The notes below the pieces were generated by a model that did no database searches, had not been told where the DNA came from, and saw only the letters and a program-made list of their open reading frames with translations. From positions 58,857,481-58,921,480 of the forward strand of contig CM061236.1 in assembly GCA_030848705.1 (NCBI GenBank): a stretch of 64,000 nt of DNA, given 5' to 3'. The translations under genes and the position numbers were made by a program. Position 1 is the stretch's first letter, and the number at the start of each line of letters is the position of its first letter. The stretch comes from Heracleum sosnowskyi. Taxonomy: Eukaryota; Streptophyta; Magnoliopsida; Apiales; Apiaceae. Of the stretch, positions 21,804-32,422 are shown piece by piece.

Positions 21804-22821
21804 TGTTAATCCCAAATGACCTAACAGAATTGTAGAAGGGGGGGGGGGTTGAATACAATTCTAGATATTTTCTAAACTTAAAACAACTTCCAACTAAAAC
21901 AATACTAAAAAAAAACTCAAGCAAATATAAAATTTCAGTTGGATGTTTTGAGGATCCAACTGAGATGATTTTATTTCGGAAATAATATGTGTTATAAAAG
22001 TATCACAGTTGCTCAGTTCCTGATTTGGAGTGAGAGTGCTCTTTTAAAGAAGCTAATACAAACTATTTTTATCTCACTCGCTTATCTTAAAATGAACTGC
22101 TACACTTGGTTATATAACCCAAGTTTACAATGCTATTTTTGGCTACTCTAAATTAATCTAAAGGTAACCTCTAGTAGCTTGTTTTTCATCCCTTTTGTCC
22201 AATGGTCCTTGGAGATCTTGGATTTTGTCTTCATGCTTATTATGATCACACTCAATAACCTAATTGGAAATTGGAATGTTTCCTTATTTCCAGTGACCAT
22301 TTTGATGGCTTCCAATGCAAAGTACACTTCCACATCACCTTTTGATCTGTCAGAAAATTGTCACTATCACTTTGTCAACTATTCAGAAAAGTGATAATGA
22401 TTCGTTGATAGCAGTAAGATGTGTTTCGTTGATAGCTTTATTCTTCATTTCGTTGATGGTATATTCTTCATTTCGTTGATGAGTAATCTTCATTTCGTTG
22501 ATAGAGTAATCTTCATTCCGTTGACATGTCTTCACTTAGGCAAAATTACAAGGCATAATATATTTACAATTAACCAACCTATTTTGCCTATCTAGTACTA
22601 AGTCAACATGACTTAGAAAACCTATCTAATACCTACAACAAAATGCATATCAAACTGTGAAGTATTTTACAGTGCAATTGCTACATCACTCATTTCGTTG
22701 ATGAGCTACCTGTCAACGAAAGCTGCAAAGCATACCATTCCGTTGACAGTTACAATATTGACTTAATACAAAATCTACTAAGTGTTTTATAATTATCATC
22801 AAGAACAACATATTCCTAACA
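21804..22821 (-). repeat. E3 5' LTR
   Basis: 1018 bp, TG...CA, direct repeat of 9705-10735. It carries the same cluster of CGTTGA motifs (22398-22750). Comparison by eye shows roughly twenty substitutions plus the G-run length change. Confidence 0.93.
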
Positions 22822-22826
22822 CACTT
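22822..22826. repeat. Target-site duplication CACTT, right copy (E3)
   Basis: It follows the LTR end CCTAACA directly and equals 9700-9704. Confidence 0.93.
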
Positions 22827-23588
22827 CCTTTTTGAACTAAGAAGACTTAGCCAGAATTGCCTTGGAAGACATTCGGGAAGTTTTAGAATGTAAGTGGAAG
22901 ACTTTCGGGAAGATTTAGAATGTAACTAGTAAGACTTAGAAAATGCTTAGAAAGACAATCGGGAAGATTTACCCTTGACAATCTTCTTAGTGTATTTTCT
23001 AAGTCTTCTTAGTTATGTATTAATTCTAATTTAAATAGCCATTTAACTAATTTAAGTATTAAATTAATTCTAAATAGAATCAATTTAATAAATAAATTAC
23101 TTAGGAGAATTAATTATTTAGAAGAGAATAAATACAATTCCTTGACTTCAGAAGAAATTCTTGAACCACTGAAATTAGAAGAAGAGATAACATTGTAGAA
23201 CGTTGACACTAAATGTACTGTCTGGTTCATGAGTGACTAACGGCAATGTCTGTTCTTCATCTGTTTGACTTTAAGTTGTGGTCCATTTTCTTTTCCCTTT
23301 TCTGAAAACACTGTAACATGTACATTTGCTGTCACACCTTGAAATCTCTGTCACTTTAATAAATCCACTCAGTCTGAATACTTCACTGGGGCTTGATCAA
23401 TAAATTGAACTTCTTTCAATGTAGAATTACTTCAAGACTGTAGATGACATTAACCTTCATTCTCTTGACAGATATTATCTTCTGAGATTCATGTGACATA
23501 TGAATATATATTATTTACTTATTACATTTTTGTTTATGTTGAGTAGAATCCTCGGTGTTTACAAATAGGCCTATACATATGCCTTTCG
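22827..23588 (-). repeat. E2 LTR, right portion (continues 9179-9704)
   Basis: It resumes after the target duplication. Joined to the left part it makes an LTR of about 1.29 kb. The right edge is inferred from the adjacent polypurine tract (23590-23602). The terminal bases are CG rather than TG on the minus strand, a likely point change. It contains three partial copies of a gaagacttagaaaatg/ttcgggaag motif near 22850-22990. Confidence 0.65.
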
Positions 23589-24215
23589 ATCTCCCCCTAT
23601 TTGTTTGTTAGACAATAACAAACAAATACCTCTAGAGGATAACTCAACTAAAACAAGAAAAGATAAGACTTTTAAGAGCCAAGTAAATAATAAAAAGTTC
23701 TGGATTATATTTAACAATTTCCAGATTCAAACAATAAAGATAAATACAAGATAGATGTTCCTCTAGACTGAACATGTGATTACATTTTCCTATCTTGATT
23801 CACCTATGCTCTAAACATATTACAATAAAAACTGAGCTCTCTTCCTCATGCCTTAATCTCTAATCTCACCTTCTTCAGCATCTTGCAAGGTGTTTAGAAG
23901 ATCTTTATCAAGGACACAATCACTTTCTGAAACAACACCACTAGGCTTGACTGGTTGAGAAGTGACTTTCTTTAATCTGTTCTTCAACTGAGAATACCTT
24001 GGAACATTTTCATTGCAATAGTCTGAAATCATATCAGCAACTTCAGACTTTGCTTCAGTAGTAAACCCAGAAGTTCTCAGAAGATTCTCCAACTTCACCA
24101 GTTGCATAGCAGTTTGTAACTTCAAAGAATCGGGATCCAGCCTAACTGTCTCCAGAGTTGTACCTCTATAGATTTTAATTTCATACGGAAAGTGTACAAC
24201 TTGAGGGTGAAACAA
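23589..24215 (-). mobile_element. 3' internal end of a copia element (E4) with polypurine tract
   Basis: The minus strand has aaatagggggagat (23589-23602) abutting the LTR, preceded by a 120-codon frame (23853-24215). Its sequence (LVKLENLLRTSGFTTEAKSEV) resembles the C-terminal domain of the E3 extra frame (FKCLKKDFGFTKTAKSEV), and it occupies the same place before the polypurine tract. It is therefore the tail of another Sirevirus-like element whose 3' LTR is the interrupted LTR. Everything further 5' is missing. Confidence 0.65.
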
Positions 24216-25071
24216 AATTTAATGTCTAAAATGTAACTCTCTGTTTTCACGATAGTTGTCAACTTTTGAAAAATAAATAAATTAGTTGTTCGCTTTTAAT
24301 TTCAATGTAACGTTTTAAATACCATTATAATCTTATTATCAATGATAGATTTTCTTAATATGTATATTTTTTTAAAAGTGCACAAGTATTATGAAACAGA
24401 ATGATTAATAATTATTTTAGAATTTGTAAATTTAATGATAACTTATTAAAATATAATAAAAAATATTTCTTTGCTACAAATTAAAATAAATCTTATTAAT
24501 TAATTCGGATCCAGAATATTCAATTTGAACAGATATCCGAATAAACCGAAACCGGGATAGATTTTTCATGATCCGAAAAACTGAATATCCGATCCGAATT
24601 CTACAAATCGGACCGGATATTCGATTTTGACCCCCTAATAATTTGTATCTCTCCCATAGTACATTCCGATAGTACATTCATTATAGGTCAACTTTTAGTC
24701 ATACTCATTGATAAGTCATTCTACCGTCGGGCTCTATTTTCTTAGTGTTATGCTGGAATAGACGCTTGTGGGGCTTGTTTGGCTTGTCGGACTTTGTTGG
24801 GCTTGTTGGGCTTTGTTGAGCTTGTTTGACTTGTCAAGCTTGTTGGGCTTTGTCGAGCAACACTGGTCTCGTCTGAACTTCTCCGAAATCGCCTCCAAGC
24901 TCCCTAAAACGGAAATGCCCGTGGGGGGTTATGTCCTCGTAAGCACCTCCGACGTGAGAATAAGTATCTTGTGAACGGAAATCATAATATAAGTATATGA
25001 ATGTGTATTTAATTCATATGACTGAGCGTCCACGTGGGGGACAAGGGCTACAAATTAGGATCTTGGTCGGG
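24216..25071. other. AT-rich intergenic DNA with two low-complexity blocks
   Basis: No gene. Around 24490-24650 there is a block of diverged atccga/ccgaa repeats of the kind that yields false Arg/Ile-rich frames. Around 24766-24860 short ggcttgttgggctttgt units repeat in tandem. The rest is unremarkable. Confidence 0.6.
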
Positions 25072-25076
25072 GTCCA
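25072..25076. repeat. Target-site duplication GTCCA, left copy (gypsy element)
   Basis: gtcca precedes the LTR start TGTGACGCCC. The same five bases follow the distal LTR at 34414-34418. Confidence 0.93.
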
Positions 25077-27067
25077 TGTGACGCCCTCCAAACCCGGGGT
25101 ACAGATTTGAGGAGTCATCCGACCAACGGAACACTATTTAACACATGCATAATATATATAAAGACACAATTACCCCTTGACCAAGACCGCATCCAGATTA
25201 TGGCAATGAACACAAGCTACTACAATCTTTTATTATTACAATACCAGTTTTATCAGAGTTATTACATCACAACTAAAGTTCAAATCTAGACATTAATCTA
25301 GAAAAGCAAAATAACAACTACCCTGCCAATAACAATGACTCGAGGGGCTCTCCTGGCTGCTGGTGAACTATCGGTCACGCTATGCCAACTCATACTCTCG
25401 CTTCACTGGAATAGGGTTAGAAAACAACAAGCAAGAGTGAGCCAAAATTGCTCAGCAAACATCAACGAATCATTTCTATCACAGTTGTAAGGATATGAAT
25501 TTATGATATCAGAATCAACAATATTTAGCTAACACATGCTTTGTATCAATAATGATTGAAGTAAAGAATTAGAATTTGGCTTATACATTTTATTCAAATC
25601 AAAGGTTGTGCTGCTGGCCAGCCACGCATCAACCCCGGACTAGATCATGTCATAGTCCTCTACTGGATCCCAGGCCAATCTGGGCCTTAAGTTATTCCGA
25701 CCATAAATATGGCCCGACCAATTACTGGTCCATTTTTAAAAACACATGCCAAATCTATAATAGGGTATAAATAATAACATGCTCAATAAGATAAACTGAA
25801 TGTATAGTAATTGCAAAAGAGCTTCAATTGTTCAGTATCAACGAAGATCGAGAAAGAATCATGGAGTAATTTCAATGGTACAGTGTACTCATTCAATAAG
25901 GAAATCAGTATTGGTAATCGTTAATCAATGACCGTAATCGGTAGTCAAGATGGAAGTCAAATAATCAATGGTTGTCAATGATAATCAAAGGATGATAAAT
26001 AACAACAATATGTGGTAAACAATAATCAAGTGAATTGGAAATAAGGGTTTCCGATGCAGATCAAATCAAAGAATCAAGAATCTCTAAGGAAATGGAATCA
26101 GTTGTCCAAATGCGGTTAAAAGATTGATAATTTGAATTGTTCTGGGGATAACGGTATTCAAGTAATCAAGACAATAATAAATTTTATCACAAGTAAGGGC
26201 ACAGATACTTGCCTGGTCTAAGCTGCTGTCGGATCGACTCTGCTCACTCTACTTTCCCCTTTCCCTTGCTCCGGGAACTCGATTCAGATGATGATGAGGT
26301 TGGAAGATTCTGAAACTAGATTTTTGGAGCTTTGATTTGAGTATAAGAACTTCAAATTTGGACTTCAATAACACTTAGAACGAATTGATTAAAGATCAAG
26401 AACACAAAAATAATTTTTGGGAATTTCGGATTTTTTGAGTAATTGCTGAAGATTTGCTATGAGTTATGAAGTCTGATTTGTCTTTTTATATTTCTGGAAA
26501 AATAATACCCCAAATAACATTTTTGGATCGATATTGATTCGTTAGATCGTTTAAAAACCCTAATTAGGTCAAAAACACGTTTTACGAAAAATAAGGGGTT
26601 AAAAAGGTTGATGATTATCCAAATTGATATATATCATTATATAACTAATGCTCAAGAATACTAGGGCTATAACAACTTCAATATTGATATAGAACGACAA
26701 ATCCGTCCCCTTAAGCAATTAGGGTTCGGAACGATTTTTCCTTTTTCGGATCAAAAATTGAAATTGATTTGCAGAATCAAATAGGTAGGGTTAAATAGAA
26801 TCCCATAACCCTTTCGATAACGATTCGAATACGAAAGACGAAGAATTAAAAATGAATGTACGAAATTTCAACGGGGCCTTGAATTATCAAAACGGCTCAA
26901 ATTTGAAGAAAATTCCAAATGACGAAATTTTTGAAAGGGGCTTCTGACTCACCATTTAGCACATAATCACACACTAAATATCATATAATAATATTCCAAT
27001 ATTCCAAAATAAATATTTTAGATTAAATATATCATTTAATCAAATAATAAAATTCACGGATATTACA
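25077..27067 (-). repeat. Gypsy element 3' LTR
   Basis: 1991 bp, TG...CA, near-identical to 32423-34413. Differences seen include 25619 (g versus a) and others around 25655, 25770, 25829, 25910, 26010, 26390 and 26828. No coding function. Confidence 0.95.
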
Positions 27068-27082
27068 TCCTTCCCCCCTTAA
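27068..27082 (-). other. Polypurine tract of the gypsy element
   Basis: The minus strand reads aaggggggaagga directly upstream of the 3' LTR start. Confidence 0.85.
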
Positions 27083-27106
27083 TAGGATTCTGTCCTCAGA
27101 ATCAGA

Positions 27107-30100
27107 TCAAGGAAACAACTGGGGATACTTCTCTAACATCTCACTCTCTAACTCCCAGGTAGACTCTTCTACTTTAGGATTCCTCCACAAAACTCTCACT
27201 AACGCTACTGTCTTATTCCTTAGTACTTTCTCCTTACGATCCAATATCTGAATCGGTCGTTCTACATATGATAAATCTGCCTGGACCTCTATGGGTTCAT
27301 ACTCTATTACATGATTCGAATCTGGTCGATACTTCTTAAGCATAGATACATGAAATACATTATGAACGTGCTGCATATGCGGTGGCAATGCCAACTCGTA
27401 AGCTACTTCGCCCACTTTCTTCAAAATCTCAAACGGCCCAACATATCTCGGACTCAACTTCCCTTTCTTTCCAAACCTAACTAATCCTTTCCATGGTGAA
27501 ACTTTTAGTAACACTTGCTCTCCTTCTTCGAATCCCACATCCTTTCTGGCTAGATCCGCATACTTTTTCTGTCGGTCTTGAGCTGTTATCAATCTTCTCT
27601 GAATCAATTGAACCACTTCTTTTGTTCGTTGTACTAGTTCTGGTCCTATCATTTTCCGTTCACCAACTTCTTCCCAATATACCGGAGATCGACACTTTCG
27701 TCCATACAGAGCTTCGTAAGGTGGCATTCCGATGCTCGCGTGAAAACTATTATTATATGAAAATTCCACCAAGGGTAGATGATCGTCCCAACTGCCTTCA
27801 AAGTCAAGTGCACATGTCCTAAGCATATCTTCAATAGTCTGAATTGTTCTTTCGCTTTGACCGTCCGTCTGCGGATGATAAGCCGTACTCATTCTCAACT
27901 CGGTGCCTAAACACTCTTGAAAACTCCTCCAAAATCTTGAATTGAATCGAGGGTCTCTATCAGACACTATCGATACTGGAACTCCATGTCGTACTACGAT
28001 TTCTTTTATGTAAATATGAACTAACTTATCCAGCGAGAATCTCTCGTTAATCGGAAGAAAATGCGCAGATTTCGTTAATCGATCCACGATAACCCAGATG
28101 GCATCATGGTTAGCTTTTGTTCTAGGCAATCTTACTACAAAGTCCATCGCAATGTGTTCCCACTTCCATTCGGGAATTTCCAATGGTTGAAGTAATCCAC
28201 TTGGTCTCTGATGTTCCGCCTTAACTCTTTGACACGTAAAGCATTTACTTACCCATTCCGCAATCTCTCTCTTCATATCTGGCCACCAAAAGTTCGTCTT
28301 AAGATCTCGATACATTTTCGTACTCCCTGGATGAATTGAATACTTCGAGTTATGTGCTTCGTGCAAAATCTCACTTTTCAGTTCCGTTACGTTAGGTATC
28401 CATATCCGAGAAGCAAATCTCAAGATCCCTTTGTCGTCCGGTTGGCTACATATTTCCTCACCTGTCATTTTACTCACATCATCATTCATAACTCGCTCTT
28501 GGCACTTCCGTATCTTCTCTAACAATTCAGGTTGAAACGCCATGGTATAAATCATTTCCGTCGCGTCCTTCGGATTAATTACTTCGATTTCTAACTTCTC
28601 AAATTCCTTGTATAACTCTTTGGTCATCATTAGTGTATTTAATCTCTCTTTTCTGCTCAATGCATCTGCTACCACATTTGCCTTGCCGGGATGATAGTTG
28701 ATAGAAACGTCGTAGTCCTTGATTAGTTCTAACCATCTTCGTTGCCTCATGTTCAGCTCTTTCTGAGTAAAGATATACTTCAAACTTTTGTGATCGGTGT
28801 AAATTTCACATCTCTCTCCATACAAGTAGTGTCTCCATATCTTCAAAGCAAACACAATAGCTGCTAACTCCAAATCGTGTGTAGGGTACTTCTGTTCGTG
28901 GGGTCTCAACTGTCTTGACGCATAAGCAATCACCTTGTCATGTTGCATAAGTACGCATCCTAATCCTTTGTACGACGCATCACTATAGATTACGAAATGA
29001 CCTTGATCGTCTGGTAACATCAATACCGGTGCCGTAGTTAGTCTTTTCTTTAACTCTTGGAAGCCTTCTTCGCATTTATCGTTCCATATGAATCGCTCGC
29101 TTTTCCTTGTCAGCTTGGTCATTGGAGTAGCTATCTTCGCAAAATCTTGCACAAATCTCCGGTAGTATCTGGCTAATCCCAAGAAACTTCTGACTTCAGT
29201 CGGTGTCCTTGGTCTCTCCCAATCTTTCACTGCCTCTATCTTTGCTGGGTCCACTTTGATGCCTTCGCTGCTCACCACGTGTCCTAAGAAATGAACTTCT
29301 TTCAACCAGAATTCACACTTGGAAAACTTCGCGTATAGTCTTTCTTGTCTTAATGTTTCTAACACAATTCGCAACTGGTCTGCATGCTCTTCTTCTGTCC
29401 TTGAGTATATCAAGATGTCGTCGATGAATACCACTACAAACTTGTCCAAATATCTCTTGAAAATCCTGTTCATTAGGTCCATAAAAGCTGCGGGTGCATT
29501 CGTTAGTCCAAACGCCATTACTAAGAATTCATAGTGCCCATACCTTGTTCGAAAGGCTGTCTTCGGTATGTCGTCTGGTCTAATCTTCAATTGGTGATAT
29601 CCTGACCGTAGGTCGATCTTTGAAAAATGTACCGCTCCCTTCAGCTGGTCAAACAGATCATCTATTCGAGGTAACGGATACTTGTTCTTAATGGTCAGCT
29701 TGTTCAACTCCCGATAGTCTATACACAATCTCATGCTTCCATCCTTTTTCTTGACAAACAGTACTGGTGCTCCCCACGGTGAAACGCTGGGTCTAATAAT
29801 TCCTTTTTCTAGCAAATCTTGCAGTTGATCAGCCAATTCCTTCATCTCCACTGGTGCCATTCTGTAAGGGGCCTTAGATACTGGCTCCGCGCCTGGTACT
29901 AAGTCTATCGCAAATTCAATCTCTCTATCTGGAGGTAAACCTGGTAATTCTTTCGGAAAAACATCTGGAAACTCATTTACGACTGGAATATCTTCTAACT
30001 TAGAAACTTCCTTATCTATATCTATCACATAAGCTAGATACGCCTCACAACCTTGCCTTAATAACCTCTTAGCCTGAATCATCGTCAGGAACCTCTTTCT

Positions 30101-31720
30101 TTGTTTCTCTCCTCTAAATATTATCTCTTTCTTTTCTAGGGTAATCAAAGTAACCCTCTTATTCTTACAATCAATACTTGCATCATGCTCAGTCAACCAA
30201 TCCATCCCTAATATCACATCAAATTCACCTAACTTAAAAGGTAACAAGTCAACATAAAAACGATTTCCCAAAATCTCTATCTCACAACGGGGATAATATG
30301 AACTGACCGCGATACGATCCTGATTAGCTATCTCTATAGTCAACACTCCACTTAAAGGTTTCATTACGCAATTCAATCTACGAGCAAACGTTTCAGAAAT
30401 AAAAGACTTCGTCGCTCCCGAATCTATTAACACTTGTGCAGGAATAGAATTTACTAGAAGTGTACCTGCCACCACGTCGGAATCTCTCACTGCTTCTCTC
30501 ATTGACATATTGTAGGTCCTGGCTAACGGCTGGACGTTAACAACTGGGGGTGCTTCAATTGCCCGAATCATATTGTTCACGGTTGCTGGTGCTCTGCAGT
30601 CCTTAATCATGTGACCTGGTTTCTTACACCGATGACACACGATGCCTATCTTGCAATCCCGGGAATAATGTCCCTTCTGATTGCATTTAAAGCATGTGAC
30701 ATTCAATCGATGGCATATCCCTAGATGTCGCTTCCCGCATGTCTTGCATTCTGGTAGTGGGGGTCTAGAAAGTCCCTGCTGACTGCCGGTTAGTAAACGG
30801 TTATCTTGTCCTACGTTTCCGGTGTCTGGTTTCCTAAAACTTGTATTCCTTCCGTGCTGAAATCCCAGTTTCTTATTTGCTTGCCCTTGAAAACTTCCCT
30901 GCTGCTGTCCCTTATCGGGTATCCCTGCTTTCCTTTGCTTGTTCTCCCTCTCTTTCATGTAAGAATCACTCTCTGTCTCCGCAATCATTGCCTTTTGGAC
31001 CACCGCTGCATAGGTGTCCAACTCCAATACAGCTAACTTACTACGAATCCAAGACCTCAGTCCCTGCTGGAACCTCTTGGCCTTCTTCTTTTCCGTATCC
31101 ACATAGGTTGGAACAAACCTTGACAACTCCGTAAACCTTGTTTCATATTGGGGCACTGTCATGCTTCCCTGCTTTAATTCCAAAAACTTCAATTCCATCT
31201 GATCTTTCATATAGTCCGGAAAATACCTTTCCAAAAACAACTCTGTAAATCTTGCCCACGTAATTAATCCTTCGGGCTCCATAGCCCTACTCGTTTCCCG
31301 CCAATAACTAGCCTCATTCTTCAGAAAATAGCTTGCATATTCTGTCTTCTTATCCTCTGTCACCTCTATCAAGGTAAAAGCCTTTTCCATCTCTTTCAAC
31401 CATGCCTTAGCCTCTACAGGGTCTGCTGATCCTTTAAATTCCGGAGGTTTTGCTGCCTGGAAAGATTTGAACGTAACTGCCGGTGCTGCTTGCTGGTGCT
31501 GTTGTTGATGCTGCTGATGCTGATGTTGCTGATGCTGTTGCTGCTGTTCTAAGAGCTGTTGCTGAAATGCACGTTGCTGTTGTGCTAATGCGGCAGTCTG
31601 TTGAGTAAGGGTATTTAACAACTGGATTACCATCGGGTCCACGCGGCCCGTGGGAGGTGTATTTTGTTGACCTTCTTGGTCAGAGGTATCAGTTGAACGG
31701 GTTTGTCGTCTAGGAGCCAT
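27107..31720 (-). CDS. Gypsy Gag-Pol polyprotein (gag, PR, RT, RNase H, IN, chromodomain)
   Basis: 1537 codons from the ATG at 31720 (MAPRRQTRS); the frame is open slightly further upstream but without ATG. In order: a Gln/His-rich tract (about 47-78), the gag domain (about 95-230), two CX2CX4HX4C knuckles (about 343-356 and 362-375), protease DSGA (433), RT with FIDD (765-768), RNase H YSDAS (about 912), an HHCC zinc site and integrase DD35E (about Asp1213, Asp1254, Glu1290), the GPF region, and a C-terminal chromodomain-like segment (from ERPIQILDRKEKVLRNK). The chromodomain and domain order place it in the chromoviruses, closest to Tekay/Del. All catalytic motifs are intact and there is no internal stop, so the product may be functional. 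Confidence 0.95.
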   Translation of the reverse strand: MAPRRQTRSTDTSDQEGQQNTPPTGRVDPMVIQLLNTLTQQTAALAQQQRAFQQQLLEQQQQHQQHQHQQHQQQHQQAAPAVTFKSFQAAKPPEFKGSADPVEAKAWLKEMEKAFTLIEVTEDKKTEYASYFLKNEASYWRETSRAMEPEGLITWARFTELFLERYFPDYMKDQMELKFLELKQGSMTVPQYETRFTELSRFVPTYVDTEKKKAKRFQQGLRSWIRSKLAVLELDTYAAVVQKAMIAETESDSYMKERENKQRKAGIPDKGQQQGSFQGQANKKLGFQHGRNTSFRKPDTGNVGQDNRLLTGSQQGLSRPPLPECKTCGKRHLGICHRLNVTCFKCNQKGHYSRDCKIGIVCHRCKKPGHMIKDCRAPATVNNMIRAIEAPPVVNVQPLARTYNMSMREAVRDSDVVAGTLLVNSIPAQVLIDSGATKSFISETFARRLNCVMKPLSGVLTIEIANQDRIAVSSYYPRCEIEILGNRFYVDLLPFKLGEFDVILGMDWLTEHDASIDCKNKRVTLITLEKKEIIFRGEKQRKRFLTMIQAKRLLRQGCEAYLAYVIDIDKEVSKLEDIPVVNEFPDVFPKELPGLPPDREIEFAIDLVPGAEPVSKAPYRMAPVEMKELADQLQDLLEKGIIRPSVSPWGAPVLFVKKKDGSMRLCIDYRELNKLTIKNKYPLPRIDDLFDQLKGAVHFSKIDLRSGYHQLKIRPDDIPKTAFRTRYGHYEFLVMAFGLTNAPAAFMDLMNRIFKRYLDKFVVVFIDDILIYSRTEEEHADQLRIVLETLRQERLYAKFSKCEFWLKEVHFLGHVVSSEGIKVDPAKIEAVKDWERPRTPTEVRSFLGLARYYRRFVQDFAKIATPMTKLTRKSERFIWNDKCEEGFQELKKRLTTAPVLMLPDDQGHFVIYSDASYKGLGCVLMQHDKVIAYASRQLRPHEQKYPTHDLELAAIVFALKIWRHYLYGERCEIYTDHKSLKYIFTQKELNMRQRRWLELIKDYDVSINYHPGKANVVADALSRKERLNTLMMTKELYKEFEKLEIEVINPKDATEMIYTMAFQPELLEKIRKCQERVMNDDVSKMTGEEICSQPDDKGILRFASRIWIPNVTELKSEILHEAHNSKYSIHPGSTKMYRDLKTNFWWPDMKREIAEWVSKCFTCQRVKAEHQRPSGLLQPLEIPEWKWEHIAMDFVVRLPRTKANHDAIWVIVDRLTKSAHFLPINERFSLDKLVHIYIKEIVVRHGVPVSIVSDRDPRFNSRFWRSFQECLGTELRMSTAYHPQTDGQSERTIQTIEDMLRTCALDFEGSWDDHLPLVEFSYNNSFHASIGMPPYEALYGRKCRSPVYWEEVGERKMIGPELVQRTKEVVQLIQRRLITAQDRQKKYADLARKDVGFEEGEQVLLKVSPWKGLVRFGKKGKLSPRYVGPFEILKKVGEVAYELALPPHMQHVHNVFHVSMLKKYRPDSNHVIEYEPIEVQADLSYVERPIQILDRKEKVLRNKTVALVRVLWRNPKVEESTWELESEMLEKYPQLFP

Positions 31721-31728
31721 ATCGCTGC

Positions 31729-32280
31729 TCACAGATCACCTGCTCCTGCCGGCCATAACGGGGGTCCTGAAATCTCTGCAATCTTACTCATCGCATAATC
31801 CAAAATCTGTCTCATCCCTGCTACTGTCTCTCCCTCTCGACTAGAAGCTAATTCGTGCAATCGAGTCTCAACCAAAGTCCTCGTAACCCTAAACCTCATA
31901 TGAATGTCTCTCATCTGATCTCTAAGTCTGTCTCTCTCTCTGACAGCGGCTGCCTCGATCGAACGAATCCTACCCATCTCCATAACCTGTCCATAAAGGT
32001 ACTCCTTCTCTCTACTCACCCTCTGATACACATGGTGTGGAACTGGTGGCTCACATAACTGATACAAAGGCCCACAAACTGATGCCTGAGACACTGGTGC
32101 TGGGGCTACTTGTCGGAGTGGAATAGGACAAGGTATCTGATCTCTCCTGACTACTGGGTCCTGATGCATAGGCTGATATCGCACTGGCCGAGACGGTCCT
32201 GCTCTCTCAACGGGTGTAGGTATCTCTGCTATCGTATCCTCGGAAGGGTCTGAGTCTGAACTAGAACTAGGGGGCTGCAA
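31729..32280 (-). CDS. Additional 183-codon frame between PBS and gag of the gypsy element
   Basis: It starts about 140 bp after the primer-binding site and stops 8 bp before the polyprotein ATG, in a different frame. The N-terminal 90 residues are Pro/Ser-rich and acidic (SSSSDSDPSEDTIAEIPTP). The C-terminal half is a charged, probably helical region (VSREKEYLYGQVMEMGRI, RERDRLRDQMRDIHMRF) suited to a coiled coil. I recognise no domain. Full openness in an otherwise intact element suggests selection, but a young element could keep any frame open by chance. Translation of gag-pol downstream would need reinitiation or leaky scanning. Confidence 0.6.
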   Translation of the reverse strand: MQPPSSSSDSDPSEDTIAEIPTPVERAGPSRPVRYQPMHQDPVVRRDQIPCPIPLRQVAPAPVSQASVCGPLYQLCEPPVPHHVYQRVSREKEYLYGQVMEMGRIRSIEAAAVRERDRLRDQMRDIHMRFRVTRTLVETRLHELASSREGETVAGMRQILDYAMSKIAEISGPPLWPAGAGDL

Positions 32281-32410
32281 TTATAACCACATTTAATTAC
32301 TACGCGTAATATCCCTAGTTGACCTCCTAATATCCTTACGTGAATTCCTAACTCTCTATGTTATCCTGGACCCTAAGTCCTAACTTGTTTCAAATGCCAT
32401 AACCTGTTGC

Positions 32411-32422
32411 TCTGATACCAAC
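32411..32422 (-). other. Primer-binding site of the gypsy element (initiator tRNA-Met type)
   Basis: The minus strand reads GTTGGTATCAGAGC right after the 5' LTR end, the plant initiator tRNA-Met site. Confidence 0.92.

Larger units (their letters stand above)
9705..22821 (-). mobile_element. Complete copia (Sirevirus-like) element E3, 13.1 kb
   Basis: Bounded by LTRs 9705-10735 and 21804-22821, each TGTTA...TAACA, with a 5-bp target duplication CACTT. The primer-binding site adjoins the right LTR and the polypurine tract adjoins the left LTR, so it is transcribed on the minus strand. Internal order is gag, protease, integrase, RT, RNase H, then a further broken frame of about 4.4 kb before the 3' LTR. 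RT and RNase H motifs (YVDDIIFGST, CARFQADPRESH, ADIFTKPLDE) fit the SIRE/Maximus lineage. Gag and the 3' frame carry stops and frameshifts, so it is no longer autonomous. I count roughly twenty LTR differences by eye, which suggests a moderately old insertion. Confidence 0.93.

Noticed and set aside
24474..24677. 67-codon Arg/Ile-rich frame
   Set aside because: It is the translation of diverged atccga repeats and has no domain.
29319..31134. Plus-strand open frames opposite the gypsy polyprotein
   Set aside because: They are shadows of a strongly coding minus-strand frame.
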